NCBI RefSeq assembly: GCF_029868325.1
Contig: NZ_JARWNW010000266.1
Span: 1 to 64,000 of the forward strand
From: Nocardia carnea
Lineage (GTDB): Bacteria; Actinomycetota; Actinomycetes; Mycobacteriales; Mycobacteriaceae
Direction: 5' to 3'
DNA length: 64,000 nucleotides
In this document: in pieces, positions 1-8,792 of the stretch
Position numbering within the stretch: position 1 is the first letter of the stretch
How the letters are laid out: each line of letters starts with the position of its first letter
Program-made: the position numbers and the translations under genes
The notes under the pieces: model-generated
What the model saw: only the letters and a program-made list of their open reading frames with translations
Databases searched by the model: none
What the model was told of the DNA's origin: nothing

Positions 1-1
1 G

Positions 2-85
2 GCCGCGACCATCGCCATGCTGGCCAGCGATTACACCACCTACCTGACCGGTGAGGTGGTCTCGGTCAGCAGCCAGCGCGCGTGA
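2..85 (+). CDS. C-terminal fragment of a short-chain dehydrogenase/reductase (partial)
   Basis: The first 27 codons read in frame 2 end in TGA at 83-85. The peptide contains LASDYTTYLTGEVVSVSSQ, the usual end of a FabG-like SDR, where the region after the Rossmann fold carries a (S)xYxTGEVVSVSS strand. The catalytic and cofactor parts lie outside the window. It converges on the PucR gene across a strange G/C block, so whether the two were neighbours in the genome depends on that block being real. Confidence 0.6.
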   Translation, partial: AATIAMLASDYTTYLTGEVVSVSSQRA

Positions 86-90
86 CACGT

Positions 91-208
91 GGGGGGGGGG
101 GGGGGGGGGGGGGGGCCGGCCCCCCCGGCCCGCCCCCGGGGGGCGGGGGGGTGGGGCGCCGCGCGGCGGGGCGCCGGGGCGGCGCCCCCCCGCCCCCCCC
201 CCCCCGGC
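91..208. repeat. Poly-G / poly-C low-complexity block
   Basis: Positions 91-115 are 25 consecutive G. The next 93 bases are almost only G and C, arranged as short G-runs and C-runs, ending with 13 C at 193-205. Only one T (132 area) interrupts the block. The G-rich 5' side and C-rich 3' side could fold on themselves. This may be a genuine homopolymer, a scaffold join, or reads contaminated by dark-cycle poly-G; nothing in the sequence decides between these. Confidence 0.85.
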
Positions 209-281
209 CTTAACTCGGGGGTGCCGGTTGCTCCGCACACCGCGCCCACGGATTGGGGGGAATGGCCGAAGGGCTCAGCCG

Positions 282-306
282 GGTGCCGGGTTCACCACCC
301 GGCACC
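282..306. terminator. Perfect 9-bp hairpin, possible terminator of the PucR gene
   Basis: GGTGCCGGG (282-290), a 7-base loop, then CCCGGCACC (298-306). It lies about 150 bases past the stop of the minus-strand PucR gene. No T-run follows on either strand, so it is at best a U-less actinobacterial terminator. Confidence 0.35.
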
Positions 307-454
307 GTGCTGCTCGTTCGCGGTCGAGCCGACTCGTTACGCGCGCCATGCTCACCTCCACGTCGAACGATGCGCTTTACAGCCATGATGACGCGGCAAC
401 CACCGGGACGCATGTCCGCAGGGCACAGTTTTGGTCCCGCTGGTTGTTCGATTT

Positions 455-2002
455 CTACAACGACGGGCGGTCGTCGCCGAATGCGGCGAGATCGATCGTC
501 ATCGCTAGGCGCGTGCGCGCATCCTCCAGGTCCAGGACGGCGACTTCACGCATTTTCCGCATCCGGTTGCGGACGGTGTTCGGGTGGACGCCGAGCCGGC
601 CGGCGGCTTCGGCGAGATCACCCTGGGCGTCGAGCCATGCGCGCAGCGTCGCAACGTAGGCGGTGGCGTGCACGCTGTCGTATCGGCGCAGCTCGGCGAC
701 CGGACCGCGGGCCGGTATGCGGCCGGTCTGTGCGGCGGTGCGCAACCGTTGCAGCAGGATCTCGCCCCAGGATTCGTCGTAGGCGGGGGAGTCGCTCTCG
801 GTCGACCCCTGTTCGTGCAATGCCAGGCATTCGTCCGCCTCCTGCCGCGAGGCCGGCAGATCGGTAGCCGTGGCCGGCCCGCCGATTCCGGCCGAGAGCG
901 TGACTCGGGCGGGCAGTGCGGCCCGCAGGGCGGCGACCCAGTCGCGGGCGGTGCGGACCTGCTCGCCGGGCAGGATCGTGTAGACGGTGTTGTCCGACAG
1001 TGTGCTGCGTCCCGGGCGGGACCAGCCGAAACCGAAGGTGGCCTGTTCGAAGGCGAGCAGTAAACCGGCATGGCGTTCGGTCGCGATCTGCGCGCGCACC
1101 GCGACCACCCGCAACGGTGCCGGCGCCAACCCGAGCCGGCCGGTCACGGTCGCCGCGTCGGGGCTGCCCTCCAGCAGCCGGATCACCAGCTCCGATTCCA
1201 CCTGACGCTCCAGATCCGCGCTGGCCCGCGACCGCAGCAGATGCAGGGCCACCGTGCGGGCACCGTCGGTGAGCGCGCCCCGGCGGGTGCGGGGCAACGG
1301 CTTCGTGCAGGCCACCCACACCGAGCCCAGTAGTTCGCGGCCCACGCGCACCGCGACCACCATCCGCCCGTCGAGACCGAGCCCGGTATCCGGCTCGACG
1401 AACAGCGGTTCGTCGGATCTCAGCAGATGCGCGGGCACACCGCGTGTTTCGAAGAGTTCCCGCAGCGCAACCGGCTGCTGCCGATGCAGGACGGTCTCCG
1501 CCAGCGCCCGGTCGGCGGTGCCGTGCAGGGTGGAGTGGGCCATCACGCGCGATAGCGGATCCTCGATGGTGACCGCGCCGTCGACCGCGTCCGCCAGGCT
1601 GTCGGCCAGCGCGAAGAGATCCGTCGGCCCACGTCCGGACGCGGTTTCACGCCCTTCCAGCACCAGCCCGTACACCACACCGGCGAGCTGACTCCACGAC
1701 ACCGCGGGATCCACCACCAGCACCGCGACCCCGCCGCCGGGTCCGATCGCGGCCGTCTCCCGTTCGGCGTCGGCGCCGCCGCGCACCAGCACCGCGACCG
1801 CTTTCGCCGCCCGCGCCCCGAGCACCGCCTCACTCACCGACCCGGCGCCGACGGCGAGGAAGATATCGCCGGGCGCGGCTTCGGAACCGGTGGCATCGTG
1901 CATCGCGACGCTGCGGATCATGGTCGCCCGCGATACCGGGCAGCAGCGCAACCGCACGCCGTATCCGCCGAGCACGTTGACGAGATGATCCAACCGCACC
2001 AT
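455..2002 (-). CDS. PucR-family transcriptional regulator
   Basis: 515 aa regulator. The N-terminal third resembles the PucR sensory domain (FLAVGAGS, then a segment on autonomous loss or retention of activity), the middle is a GGDEF-like degenerate domain, and the C-terminus has the PucR-type helix-turn-helix (DLAEAAGRLGVHPNTVRNRM, about residues 465-490). Family members sense purines, amino acids or other small metabolites. The ATG is preceded by AGGAG at 6-7 bases. It stands alone, with a TetR 105 bases upstream on the same strand; the ligand cannot be inferred. Confidence 0.85.
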   Translation of the reverse strand: MVRLDHLVNVLGGYGVRLRCCPVSRATMIRSVAMHDATGSEAAPGDIFLAVGAGSVSEAVLGARAAKAVAVLVRGGADAERETAAIGPGGGVAVLVVDPAVSWSQLAGVVYGLVLEGRETASGRGPTDLFALADSLADAVDGAVTIEDPLSRVMAHSTLHGTADRALAETVLHRQQPVALRELFETRGVPAHLLRSDEPLFVEPDTGLGLDGRMVVAVRVGRELLGSVWVACTKPLPRTRRGALTDGARTVALHLLRSRASADLERQVESELVIRLLEGSPDAATVTGRLGLAPAPLRVVAVRAQIATERHAGLLLAFEQATFGFGWSRPGRSTLSDNTVYTILPGEQVRTARDWVAALRAALPARVTLSAGIGGPATATDLPASRQEADECLALHEQGSTESDSPAYDESWGEILLQRLRTAAQTGRIPARGPVAELRRYDSVHATAYVATLRAWLDAQGDLAEAAGRLGVHPNTVRNRMRKMREVAVLDLEDARTRLAMTIDLAAFGDDRPSL

Positions 2003-2107
2003 GAGCGACTCCTGTCCACACCGGTTCCGTCACCGTAGCCGCCGCCTCTCGTGCCGCACGGTTCCCGGCGGGGCGACGCGGCCCGGGTGAACGCGTATCG
2101 GGGTGGG

Positions 2108-2695
2108 TCAGGTCGTCATCACGGCGCGCCGGACGGTTTCGCGGAGCAGCGCGCGACGCCGGTCGTGCGTCTCCCGCGGTTCCTCCGATGTGGCGGCGTA
2201 GACATTGCTGACCGGGGACCAGGCCATGGACATCGAGATCACCAAGGCCATCACGTCGAAGGGGTCGCCGGAGCAGACGAGGCCCGCGGTTTGCGCGTCG
2301 GCGATGGCGCGCAGTTTGTGATCGTCGAGCCGGTCGGCATCGTCGACCAGGTGCCCGGCGGGCCGGCGCTCCAGGCGGGCCCAGGTGGCGAGCCGGATCA
2401 GGTCGGGGCGGCGGAGGTATTCGTCGTACAACCGCACTGCCCAGTCCGCGAGATCGGCCGCGTCGATGGGCACGACGTTCACGATCCGCTCCAGTGAACC
2501 GGTGAAGATCGCGTCGAACAGGCCTTCCTTATTGCCGAAATAGCCGTAGAGCTGCGCTTTGTTCGTGCGCGCTTCCGCGACGATTCGTTCGATCCGGGCC
2601 CCGGCGATACCGTGTGCGGCGAACTCGCGGGTCGCCGCCTCGAGGATGCGGTCGCGGGTGGCGGCGCCGCGGGCGGTCAGGGGCCGATCGGTCAT
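2108..2695 (-). CDS. TetR-family repressor of the adjacent alcohol dehydrogenase
   Basis: 195 aa. The N-terminal DNA-binding domain reads TRDRILEAATREFAAHG...NKAQLYGYFGNKEGLFDAIF (about residues 13-60), followed by an all-helical ligand-binding domain. It is divergent from the zinc alcohol dehydrogenase gene, and the 90 bases between them hold two identical palindromic 17-mers. The natural inference is an autoregulated repressor that also controls the dehydrogenase. The inducer is unknown, possibly the alcohol or aldehyde substrate. Confidence 0.88.
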   Translation of the reverse strand: MTDRPLTARGAATRDRILEAATREFAAHGIAGARIERIVAEARTNKAQLYGYFGNKEGLFDAIFTGSLERIVNVVPIDAADLADWAVRLYDEYLRRPDLIRLATWARLERRPAGHLVDDADRLDDHKLRAIADAQTAGLVCSGDPFDVMALVISMSMAWSPVSNVYAATSEEPRETHDRRRALLRETVRRAVMTT

Positions 2696-2709
2696 CCATC
2701 CAACCTACA

Positions 2710-2774
2710 ACAGAACAGTCTGTTTACCGATCGCCGATTCCGGGCTACGCTCGATAGACAGAACAGTCTGTTTA
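2710..2774. promoter_or_regulatory. Twin TetR operators
   Basis: ACAGAACAGTCTGTTTA occurs at 2710-2726 and again, identically, at 2758-2774. Each contains the odd palindrome AACAG-T-CTGTT. The starts of the two copies are 48 bases apart; the second runs into the AAGGAG ribosome-binding site of the dehydrogenase. One copy lies near each divergent start, as expected for a repressor that binds both promoters. Confidence 0.8.
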
Positions 2775-2785
2775 AGGAGCTCGAT

Positions 2786-3826
2786 ATGAGAACAACGGTC
2801 GGCTGGCACGCAACGGACGCCGCGACGCTACAGCGGATGCCCGTCCCGCGTCGCGTACTGCGCCCGGACGATATCGCGGTGCGCGTGGACTACTGCGGTG
2901 TCTGCCATACCGACCTCCACGCCGTCCGCGGTTATCGCGGCGAGCCGGGCTCGATACTCGTCCCCGGGCACGAATTCACCGGTGTGGTAACGGAAGTCGG
3001 CAGTGATGTGGCCGGATTCGACATCGGCGATCCGGTCGCTGTCGGCAATATCGTCGACTCCTGCGGTGACTGCGCCATGTGCCGGGCCGGTCAGGAGAAC
3101 TTCTGCCGCGAATTTCCCACGCTCACCTACGGTGGCACCGACCGGCGCGACGGCTCGGCCACCTTGGGTGCCTACTCCCGCGAATACCTGGTTCGCGACC
3201 GGTTCGCCTACCGCCTGCCCGGCGGTCTCGACCCCGCCGGTGCGGCTCCCTTGCTGTGTGCCGGAATCACGGTATGGGAGCCGCTGCGCGCACTCGGGGT
3301 CGGGCCGGGCACCCGGGTCGCGGTTGTCGGACTGGGTGGCCTGGGCCATCTGGCGGTGAAACTGGCCGTCGCGCTGGGCGCCGAGACTGCAGTGGTCAGC
3401 AGATCCCGGGGCAAAGCCGCCGACGCGCACGGGCTCGGCGCCCACCAGTTCCTGGTTTCCACCGACGATGCCGAAATGAGTGCCGCCGCGGACAGTTTCG
3501 ATGTCGTGATCGATACGATTTCCGTCCCGCACGACCTCGGCCCCTATCTGCGGCTGGTGGCCCTCGACGGAACACTCAGCCAGGTCGGATACCTGGGCCC
3601 GGTCACCGTGCAGACCACCGATCTGCTCATCGGCCGCAAGAAACTCGGCTCGGCCGGTAGTGGCGGCCGCCCCGCCACCACCGCGCTGCTGGACTTCTGC
3701 GCCAGGCACGACCTCACCGCCGATATCGAAGTCCTGCCGTCGGCGCGGGTGAACGAAGCCCTCGACCGGCTCGAACGCAACGACGTCCGCTACCGTTTCG
3801 TGCTGGACCTGTCCGACCTGGACTGA
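2786..3826 (+). CDS. Zinc-dependent NAD(P) alcohol dehydrogenase
   Basis: 346 aa, medium-chain dehydrogenase of the cinnamyl-alcohol/YahK-like branch. Catalytic zinc ligands are visible as C40 in CGVCHTDLH and H62-E63 in GHE; the structural zinc lobe has Cys at 93, 96, 99 and 107. The Rossmann motif is GLGGLG in VAVVGLGGLGHLAV. The ATG at 2786 follows AAGGAG and the second operator; an upstream in-frame extension would run through both operators and is rejected. Probably oxidises or reduces an alcohol/aldehyde under control of the divergent TetR. Substrate unknown. Confidence 0.88.
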   Translation: MRTTVGWHATDAATLQRMPVPRRVLRPDDIAVRVDYCGVCHTDLHAVRGYRGEPGSILVPGHEFTGVVTEVGSDVAGFDIGDPVAVGNIVDSCGDCAMCRAGQENFCREFPTLTYGGTDRRDGSATLGAYSREYLVRDRFAYRLPGGLDPAGAAPLLCAGITVWEPLRALGVGPGTRVAVVGLGGLGHLAVKLAVALGAETAVVSRSRGKAADAHGLGAHQFLVSTDDAEMSAAADSFDVVIDTISVPHDLGPYLRLVALDGTLSQVGYLGPVTVQTTDLLIGRKKLGSAGSGGRPATTALLDFCARHDLTADIEVLPSARVNEALDRLERNDVRYRFVLDLSDLD

Positions 3827-3847
3827 CCGAGGACCGACCCGTGATCC

Positions 3848-4696
3848 TCAGGGCATCCGCGCGGTCCCGCCGAGTCCCACGTCGACCACCGACCCGGTGG
3901 TATAGCGCCCGGATTCACCGACCAGATAATCGACCGCGTCGGCGATCGCCTCCGGTGGGCACCACGGGATCCGCATGGGGCTCATCCGTGCGTACCGTGG
4001 TTCGACCTCTTCCCTGGCAGGGTTGTCCATGTCGGGGGCGAACAGGGAATACAGGGCCGGGTTGTGCAGCATCGGCGTGTCGACATTGGTGGGACAGACG
4101 ACATTCGCGGTCACACCGGTTTCGGCGTATTCGAGAGCGACGGATTTGACGAGGCCGATCACACCCCATTTGGACGCCGAGTAATGCGCGAGATTCGGGG
4201 TGCCCTGCCGCCCGCTCATCGACGAGATGGCGACGATCCGGCCCCATCCGCCGGTCATATGGGGCAGGACCGCGCGAAGACAGTGGAATGTCCCGGTCAG
4301 GTTGGTGGCGAGCATATCCGACCACATGGCGTCGGAGAGTTCGGTGACGGGTGCGAAGCCGACGATTCCCGCGCAGGTGACGAGGATATCGATCCGGCCC
4401 GACTGCTCGGCGGCGGAATCGGCGAAAGCTGTGACGGCGGCGGCATCGCGGACGTCGAGGACGGAGGTGGTGCAGTGTCCGCCGTCCGCCTCGATCAGGC
4501 GGGCGGTTTCCGCGAGATCGTCCGCGGTGGCCAGGGGATACGGGGCGGTATCGCTGAGCGCGCACAGGTCGGCGAGCCGGAGGGTGGCGCCGCGGCGGGC
4601 CAGCGCCCGCGCGATAGCGCGACCCTGGCCGCGCGCGGCGCCGGTGACGATTGCGGTGCGACCCTCGAGATCACCCCTGGTGTTGTCCGGCGGCAT
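3848..4696 (-). CDS. Mycofactocin-coupled SDR family oxidoreductase
   Basis: 282 aa. Rossmann motif TGAARGQGRAIA near the N-terminus, then the long insertion with DLCALSDTAPYPLAT that marks mycofactocin-coupled dehydrogenases, which hold NAD tightly and pass electrons to the peptide-derived cofactor mycofactocin. Catalytic residues fit S...YSASK. The ATG at 4696 has AGGAG 8 bases upstream; a start 21 bases earlier would put that site inside the protein. It overlaps the end of the ligase gene by 26 bases and is the last gene of the TetR-ABC-ligase operon. It probably oxidises an alcohol intermediate of the same pathway. Confidence 0.85.
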   Translation of the reverse strand: MPPDNTRGDLEGRTAIVTGAARGQGRAIARALARRGATLRLADLCALSDTAPYPLATADDLAETARLIEADGGHCTTSVLDVRDAAAVTAFADSAAEQSGRIDILVTCAGIVGFAPVTELSDAMWSDMLATNLTGTFHCLRAVLPHMTGGWGRIVAISSMSGRQGTPNLAHYSASKWGVIGLVKSVALEYAETGVTANVVCPTNVDTPMLHNPALYSLFAPDMDNPAREEVEPRYARMSPMRIPWCPPEAIADAVDYLVGESGRYTTGSVVDVGLGGTARMP

Positions 4697-6299
4697 CGTC
4701 CATACTCCTCTCGACAATCTGCTTGACCTGCGCCTTGGCGATCTTTCCGCCTGGCGCCAGCGGCATCCGGTCGAGCACCCGCAGCCGTTCCGGCAGGTAC
4801 TCCCGGGTGATGCCTTGGTCGCGTAACCACGAGTTCAGGTCCGCGAGCGTCAGCTGCCCGGCCTCCGGGGCCAGAGTGACGGCGGCGCAGAGCCGTTCAC
4901 CGAACAGCGGGTCGGGGACCCCCACCGCCGCGACCATTTCCACGGCGGGATGTTCGCGTATGAAGTCCTCCACCTCGAGCGCGGAGATATTCTTCCCGCC
5001 GCGGATGATCAGATCCGCCAGCCGGCCCACCACGCGCAGCCGGTCGCTCTCGTCGACTTCGACGATGTCACCGAGGCGGATCCATCCGTCGTCGGTGAAC
5101 AGTTCAGCGTTCGCGGCCTCGTCGTTCCAGTACCCGGGGGACATGAGCGGTCCGTGTACCGCGGGCTGTCCGCGCCGGATACCCGGGCCGCCCGCACCGG
5201 TCCCGTCGTCGAGAATGCGGACGTTCATCTCCGGAATCAGGCGCCCGCCTGTCCCGAGCCGGGTCTCCTCGTCGTCGTGGACGGTGGTGCCGCTCGCCGC
5301 CCCGGTTTCGTTGGAGCCGTAGAACTGCAGGACCAGCGCCCCGGTGGCTTCCTCGAAACGTTTGGCCTCGGCATAGGGCACGGCCTCGCCGCCGGTGAAC
5401 ATGGCACGTAACGCGTCGGCTCGTGCCACGTCCCGGTCCGGAGTCTGCAACATCATCCGGAACTGGGTGCTCACGCAGGCGAGAATCGTGGCGCGATGTT
5501 CGGCCATCAGATCGATTGCGACCACCGGATCGAACCGGCTCATCACCAATGCCGGCCGGCCGAGCAGTGCGGGCAGGAAATGTGAGGTCCACAGCCCGAA
5601 ACCGAACGGTGCGGGAACGAATGCGGCGACGACCTCCGCGGGCCGCATAGCGGCGTTGCGGCAGGCGATCGCGGCGAACGTGCTCCACCGGCGCTGGGTC
5701 TGCATGACCAGTTTCGGTCGCCCGGTGGTGCCGGAGGTGCTGTTGAGCAGGCAGATATCGTCCACCGAGAACCCGGGGACATCCGGGCCTCGATCGCTCG
5801 GCGCCGCGGCGCCGTCGAGGGTGACCTGCGTTCCCTCGACCAGGACCACATGCGCCGGTGTCGTATCGCGCAGCCGCAGCTCCTGCACCAGTTCGGCGAC
5901 CGGCACACCGCGGTTCTCGCCCGCGGTCACCAGCACGGAGGACCCCGAGGCCGACATCAGATGAGCCAATTCCGCCGGCCCCGAACGGGCGCCGACGGCG
6001 ACGGCGAGGATTCCGGCCCGGTAGGCGCCGACGAGCGCGGCATGGAACTCCGCGGTATCGGGCAGGTACACCGTGACCGCCGCGATATGGCCGAGGGCGC
6101 GCAGCGCGGCGCAGACGCGGTCGGCGAGGCGGTCGTATTCGGCCCAGGTGGTGGCGCCGGCGGGGCTGATATACGCGGGTTCGTCCGCGCGGGTGTCGGC
6201 CCATCGGCGGACGAGGTCGCTGACGGAGTATCCGGTGCAGGCCTCGGGGTCCGCGGTGAACTCGGGGGTGATTTCGGCTAGGGGAACGTGTTCCATCAC
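4671..6299 (-). CDS. AMP-dependent acyl-CoA ligase
   Basis: 542 aa class I adenylate-forming enzyme. The ATP-phosphate loop STSGTTGRPK lies near residue 190. The A5 region FYGSNETG, the hinge segment GRLADLIIRGGKNIS (about 430) and the C-terminal lysine in PLAPGGKIAK (about 520) are all present, so it should be active. It converts a carboxylic acid to its CoA ester through an acyl-adenylate. The start is GTG (6299) or ATG (6296), coupled by TGATG to the upstream ATPase gene. Its place directly after a five-gene importer suggests it activates the imported acid, such as an aromatic or alicyclic acid; the exact substrate is not readable. Confidence 0.88.
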   Translation of the reverse strand: MMEHVPLAEITPEFTADPEACTGYSVSDLVRRWADTRADEPAYISPAGATTWAEYDRLADRVCAALRALGHIAAVTVYLPDTAEFHAALVGAYRAGILAVAVGARSGPAELAHLMSASGSSVLVTAGENRGVPVAELVQELRLRDTTPAHVVLVEGTQVTLDGAAAPSDRGPDVPGFSVDDICLLNSTSGTTGRPKLVMQTQRRWSTFAAIACRNAAMRPAEVVAAFVPAPFGFGLWTSHFLPALLGRPALVMSRFDPVVAIDLMAEHRATILACVSTQFRMMLQTPDRDVARADALRAMFTGGEAVPYAEAKRFEEATGALVLQFYGSNETGAASGTTVHDDEETRLGTGGRLIPEMNVRILDDGTGAGGPGIRRGQPAVHGPLMSPGYWNDEAANAELFTDDGWIRLGDIVEVDESDRLRVVGRLADLIIRGGKNISALEVEDFIREHPAVEMVAAVGVPDPLFGERLCAAVTLAPEAGQLTLADLNSWLRDQGITREYLPERLRVLDRMPLAPGGKIAKAQVKQIVERSMDDAAGQHQG

Positions 6300-6997
6300 A
6301 GAGCTTCCTCGAGCATCCCCATGGATGCCCGGTAGGCGGTATCGAGTGCGCCGGCGGTGTCCTTCGGCTCGGACAGCGATCCCCGGATCATGACGTACCC
6401 GCGGTCGACGATCCGGGCCACCCGGTACAGCGCCGGTTCGGCAACGAGCACCGTAATACCCGAATCCGCCAGTGCGCGAACGTGGTCGAGCAGTTCACCG
6501 GCGATCTTCGGGGAGAGCCCGGTGGTCATCTCGTCGAGCAGCAGCGCGCGCGGCTGCACCAGCAGGGCTCGGGCCAGCAACAGCATCTGCTGTTCCCCGC
6601 CGGACAGTACACCGGCGAATTGTTTCGCCCGGGTCCGCAGAATGGGGAAGCGGTCGAACGCCGAGTCGAGGACATCGTTGCGGGCGCCCAGTAACCGGGC
6701 ACCGATCTCCAGGTTTTCCCGCACGGTCAAGCGCGGGAACAGTTGCCGGCCCTGCGGGACGAAGGCGACGCCGGTGCGCAGCCGCTTCTGGGCCGGCGCG
6801 CCACCGAGATCGTGTTCGTCGACGGTAACGGTCCCGGTGGCCGGGGTACTGCCGAACACCGCCGACAGCAGGCTCGACTTACCCGCCCCGTTCGGCCCCA
6901 CCACCGCGGTGACCTCACCCGAACGGGCCTCGAACGCCACATCGCGGACGGCGACGGCTTTTCCGTAGCGGACGGTGAGTCCGTGGGCGCTGATCAT
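6296..6997 (-). CDS. livF: Branched-chain-amino-acid-type ABC transporter ATPase (LivF-like)
   Basis: 233 aa. Walker A GPNGAGKSS, signature LSGGEQQML and Walker B ALLLDEMTTGLSP are intact. It has the short LivF form without the N-terminal extension of LivG. It starts at an ATGA overlap with livG. It energises the importer with LivG. The ligase and SDR downstream suggest the cargo is a carboxylic acid, not an amino acid; LivFGHMK systems with that cargo are common in actinomycete and alpha-proteobacterial catabolic clusters. Confidence 0.9.
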   Translation of the reverse strand: MISAHGLTVRYGKAVAVRDVAFEARSGEVTAVVGPNGAGKSSLLSAVFGSTPATGTVTVDEHDLGGAPAQKRLRTGVAFVPQGRQLFPRLTVRENLEIGARLLGARNDVLDSAFDRFPILRTRAKQFAGVLSGGEQQMLLLARALLVQPRALLLDEMTTGLSPKIAGELLDHVRALADSGITVLVAEPALYRVARIVDRGYVMIRGSLSEPKDTAGALDTAYRASMGMLEEAL

Positions 6998-7770
6998 CGG
7001 GCCTCCTCGGTGGTGCCGAAGTACACGGATTGCATTTCCGCGCTGCGCATACAGTCCTGCGGGCTGCCGGTGAACGCGACCGCGCCGTCGGCCAGCAACA
7101 CCACCGAATCGGCCAGTTCGGCGATGAGGTCGACATTGTGGTCCACCAGAACCACCGAATGCCCCGCCTCGCGGACCTGGTGCACGGCATGGGAGATCGC
7201 CGCGATCCCTTCGGTATCGGAGCCGGCGAAAGGTTCGTCCAACAGCAGGACACGCGGCTCGGCGGCCATTGCGCGGGCGATTTCGACCAGCCGCTGAGAG
7301 CCCAGACCGAGACTGCCGGTGGGTACCCGGTCGGTGGTGACCCCGTACTCCGCGGCCACCGCCGCCGCCTTGTCCAGCACGGTCCGGGGCGTGCCCGCGA
7401 GTCCATGGAGCAGCGCCCGCAGCGAGGCACCGTAGGAGCCGATCGACCGTCCGACGATACCGGGCACGATGTTCTCGACCGGGGTGAGTTCCAGCGCCAG
7501 TTGCGGATGCTGGAAGGTGCGGGCCAGCCCGGCCCGCGCCCGCACCGCGGGACCATCGGGCAGCACCCGGCCGTCGACGTGCACGGTGCCCGCGTCGGGG
7601 GTCTGGGTGCCCACGATGCAGTCGACCAAGGTGGTTTTTCCCGCCCCGTTAGGCCCGACCAGCCCGAGCACGCGGCCCGCGGGCAGATCGAAACTCACCG
7701 CGTCGACCGCGGTGACGCCGCCGTAGCGTTTGGTCAACCCGGTCACGGACAGCAGAGCTGTGGATGCCAT
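6994..7770 (-). CDS. livG: Branched-chain-amino-acid-type ABC transporter ATPase (LivG-like)
   Basis: 258 aa. Walker A GPNGAGKTTL, Walker B VLLLDEPFAGSD, H-loop VVLVDHNVDL. The ABC signature is degenerate: SLGLGSQRLVEIARAM stands where LSGGQ is expected, a variation often seen in LivG. ATG at 7770 is chosen because AGGAGG lies 8 bases upstream within the livM end; a GTG nine bases earlier would abut the ribosome-binding site. Confidence 0.9.
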   Translation of the reverse strand: MASTALLSVTGLTKRYGGVTAVDAVSFDLPAGRVLGLVGPNGAGKTTLVDCIVGTQTPDAGTVHVDGRVLPDGPAVRARAGLARTFQHPQLALELTPVENIVPGIVGRSIGSYGASLRALLHGLAGTPRTVLDKAAAVAAEYGVTTDRVPTGSLGLGSQRLVEIARAMAAEPRVLLLDEPFAGSDTEGIAAISHAVHQVREAGHSVVLVDHNVDLIAELADSVVLLADGAVAFTGSPQDCMRSAEMQSVYFGTTEEAR

Positions 7771-7775
7771 CGTCG

Positions 7776-8792
7776 TCACCTCCTGTCCTTGGTCCGGGAC
7801 GGTATGAGCCGTTGCAGAAGCCGGTGTGCCCAGCCGATCACACCGCCGGGTGCGAGCAGGAGAATCACCAGAACGACCACGGCCAGCAGCAACTCACCCG
7901 ACCCCTGATATCCGGGCATGTTCAGCGTGACTCCCACGACGATCAACGCCCCGAGCGGGGCGCCCCACGCCGATCCGCGGCCCCCGATGATCGGCATGAA
8001 GATCGCCAGGAACACCAGGTCCAGCCCGAAGGTCTCCGGTGTCACCGCCTGAACCGAGACGGTGAACAGCGCACCACCCGTGGACGCGATGGCCGCGCCG
8101 ACGGCCAGCGCCACCACGGTCAGATGGGTCGGGGAGATCCCGGCGGACTGCACCGCCGGCGCATTCTCCCGCGCCGCGGACAGCGAAAGTCCCCACGCCG
8201 ACCGGCGTAGCCGATCGATCAGCACCGCGACCGCGCAGACGAAGACGATCGCGGCCACCACCTGGGCGTAACGCGGTGGTTCCCAGCCGAACAGCGACGG
8301 CACCGGAATATTCGCGATTCCCGACGAGCCGCCGGTGATCGAAGTGGCGTCGCCGAGCCAGTGCTCGAAAGCGATGGCGAACAGCAGGGTGACCGCGGCG
8401 AGATAGAACCCGGACAACTTCCTGGTCGCCACGGCGAGGACGAGAGCGACCGCGGCGGCGATCGCCATACCCGCGAGCCAGCCCCACCAGGGTGAAAGCC
8501 CTTGTTTCACCGACAGATACGCGACAGCGTAGGCGCCGATGGCCGCATAGGCGCTGTAGGCCATGGACAGCGAACCGGCCAGCACGAACGGCAGGTACAT
8601 ACCGAGCGCCACCAGTGCGTAGGTGGCGGCCAGGAACACCAGGTCCTGCCGGTAGAGGCTGGGACCCATCCAGAGCAGTACCGCGGCGAGGACGGCCAGG
8701 CAGATACCCAGCTCCCCGAGTACGGTCCGCGCCGCGGTCGTACCGGTTCTGGTGGCCGGGACAGCGGTTTCGGTGGTCGTGACAACAGCCAT
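7776..8792 (-). CDS. livM: Branched-chain-type ABC transporter permease (LivM-like)
   Basis: About 338 aa with eight or more hydrophobic segments and the LivM loop around YLSVKQGLSPWWGW...ALVLAVATRKLSGFYLA. It forms the membrane pore with LivH. Starts at GTG 8795 or ATG 8792, coupled to the livH stop by TGATG. The conserved C-terminal GRGSAWGAPLGALIV segment is present. Confidence 0.9.
   Translation of the reverse strand: MAVVTTTETAVPATRTGTTAARTVLGELGICLAVLAAVLLWMGPSLYRQDLVFLAATYALVALGMYLPFVLAGSLSMAYSAYAAIGAYAVAYLSVKQGLSPWWGWLAGMAIAAAVALVLAVATRKLSGFYLAAVTLLFAIAFEHWLGDATSITGGSSGIANIPVPSLFGWEPPRYAQVVAAIVFVCAVAVLIDRLRRSAWGLSLSAARENAPAVQSAGISPTHLTVVALAVGAAIASTGGALFTVSVQAVTPETFGLDLVFLAIFMPIIGGRGSAWGAPLGALIVVGVTLNMPGYQGSGELLLAVVVLVILLLAPGGVIGWAHRLLQRLIPSRTKDRR

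Larger units (their letters stand above)
86..454. other. Non-coding stretch between the SDR tail and pucR-like gene
   Basis: No credible gene is seen in these 369 bases. The first third (91-208) is a nearly pure G/C block described separately. The rest has ordinary composition and includes a perfect hairpin at 282-306. Open frames across it translate into proline/glycine/arginine repeats, a consequence of base composition. Confidence 0.6.

Noticed and set aside
51-659. Overlapping plus-strand frames rich in Gly/Pro/Arg near the start
   Set aside because: They translate the poly-G/poly-C block and the antisense of the PucR gene; no motif or ribosome-binding site.
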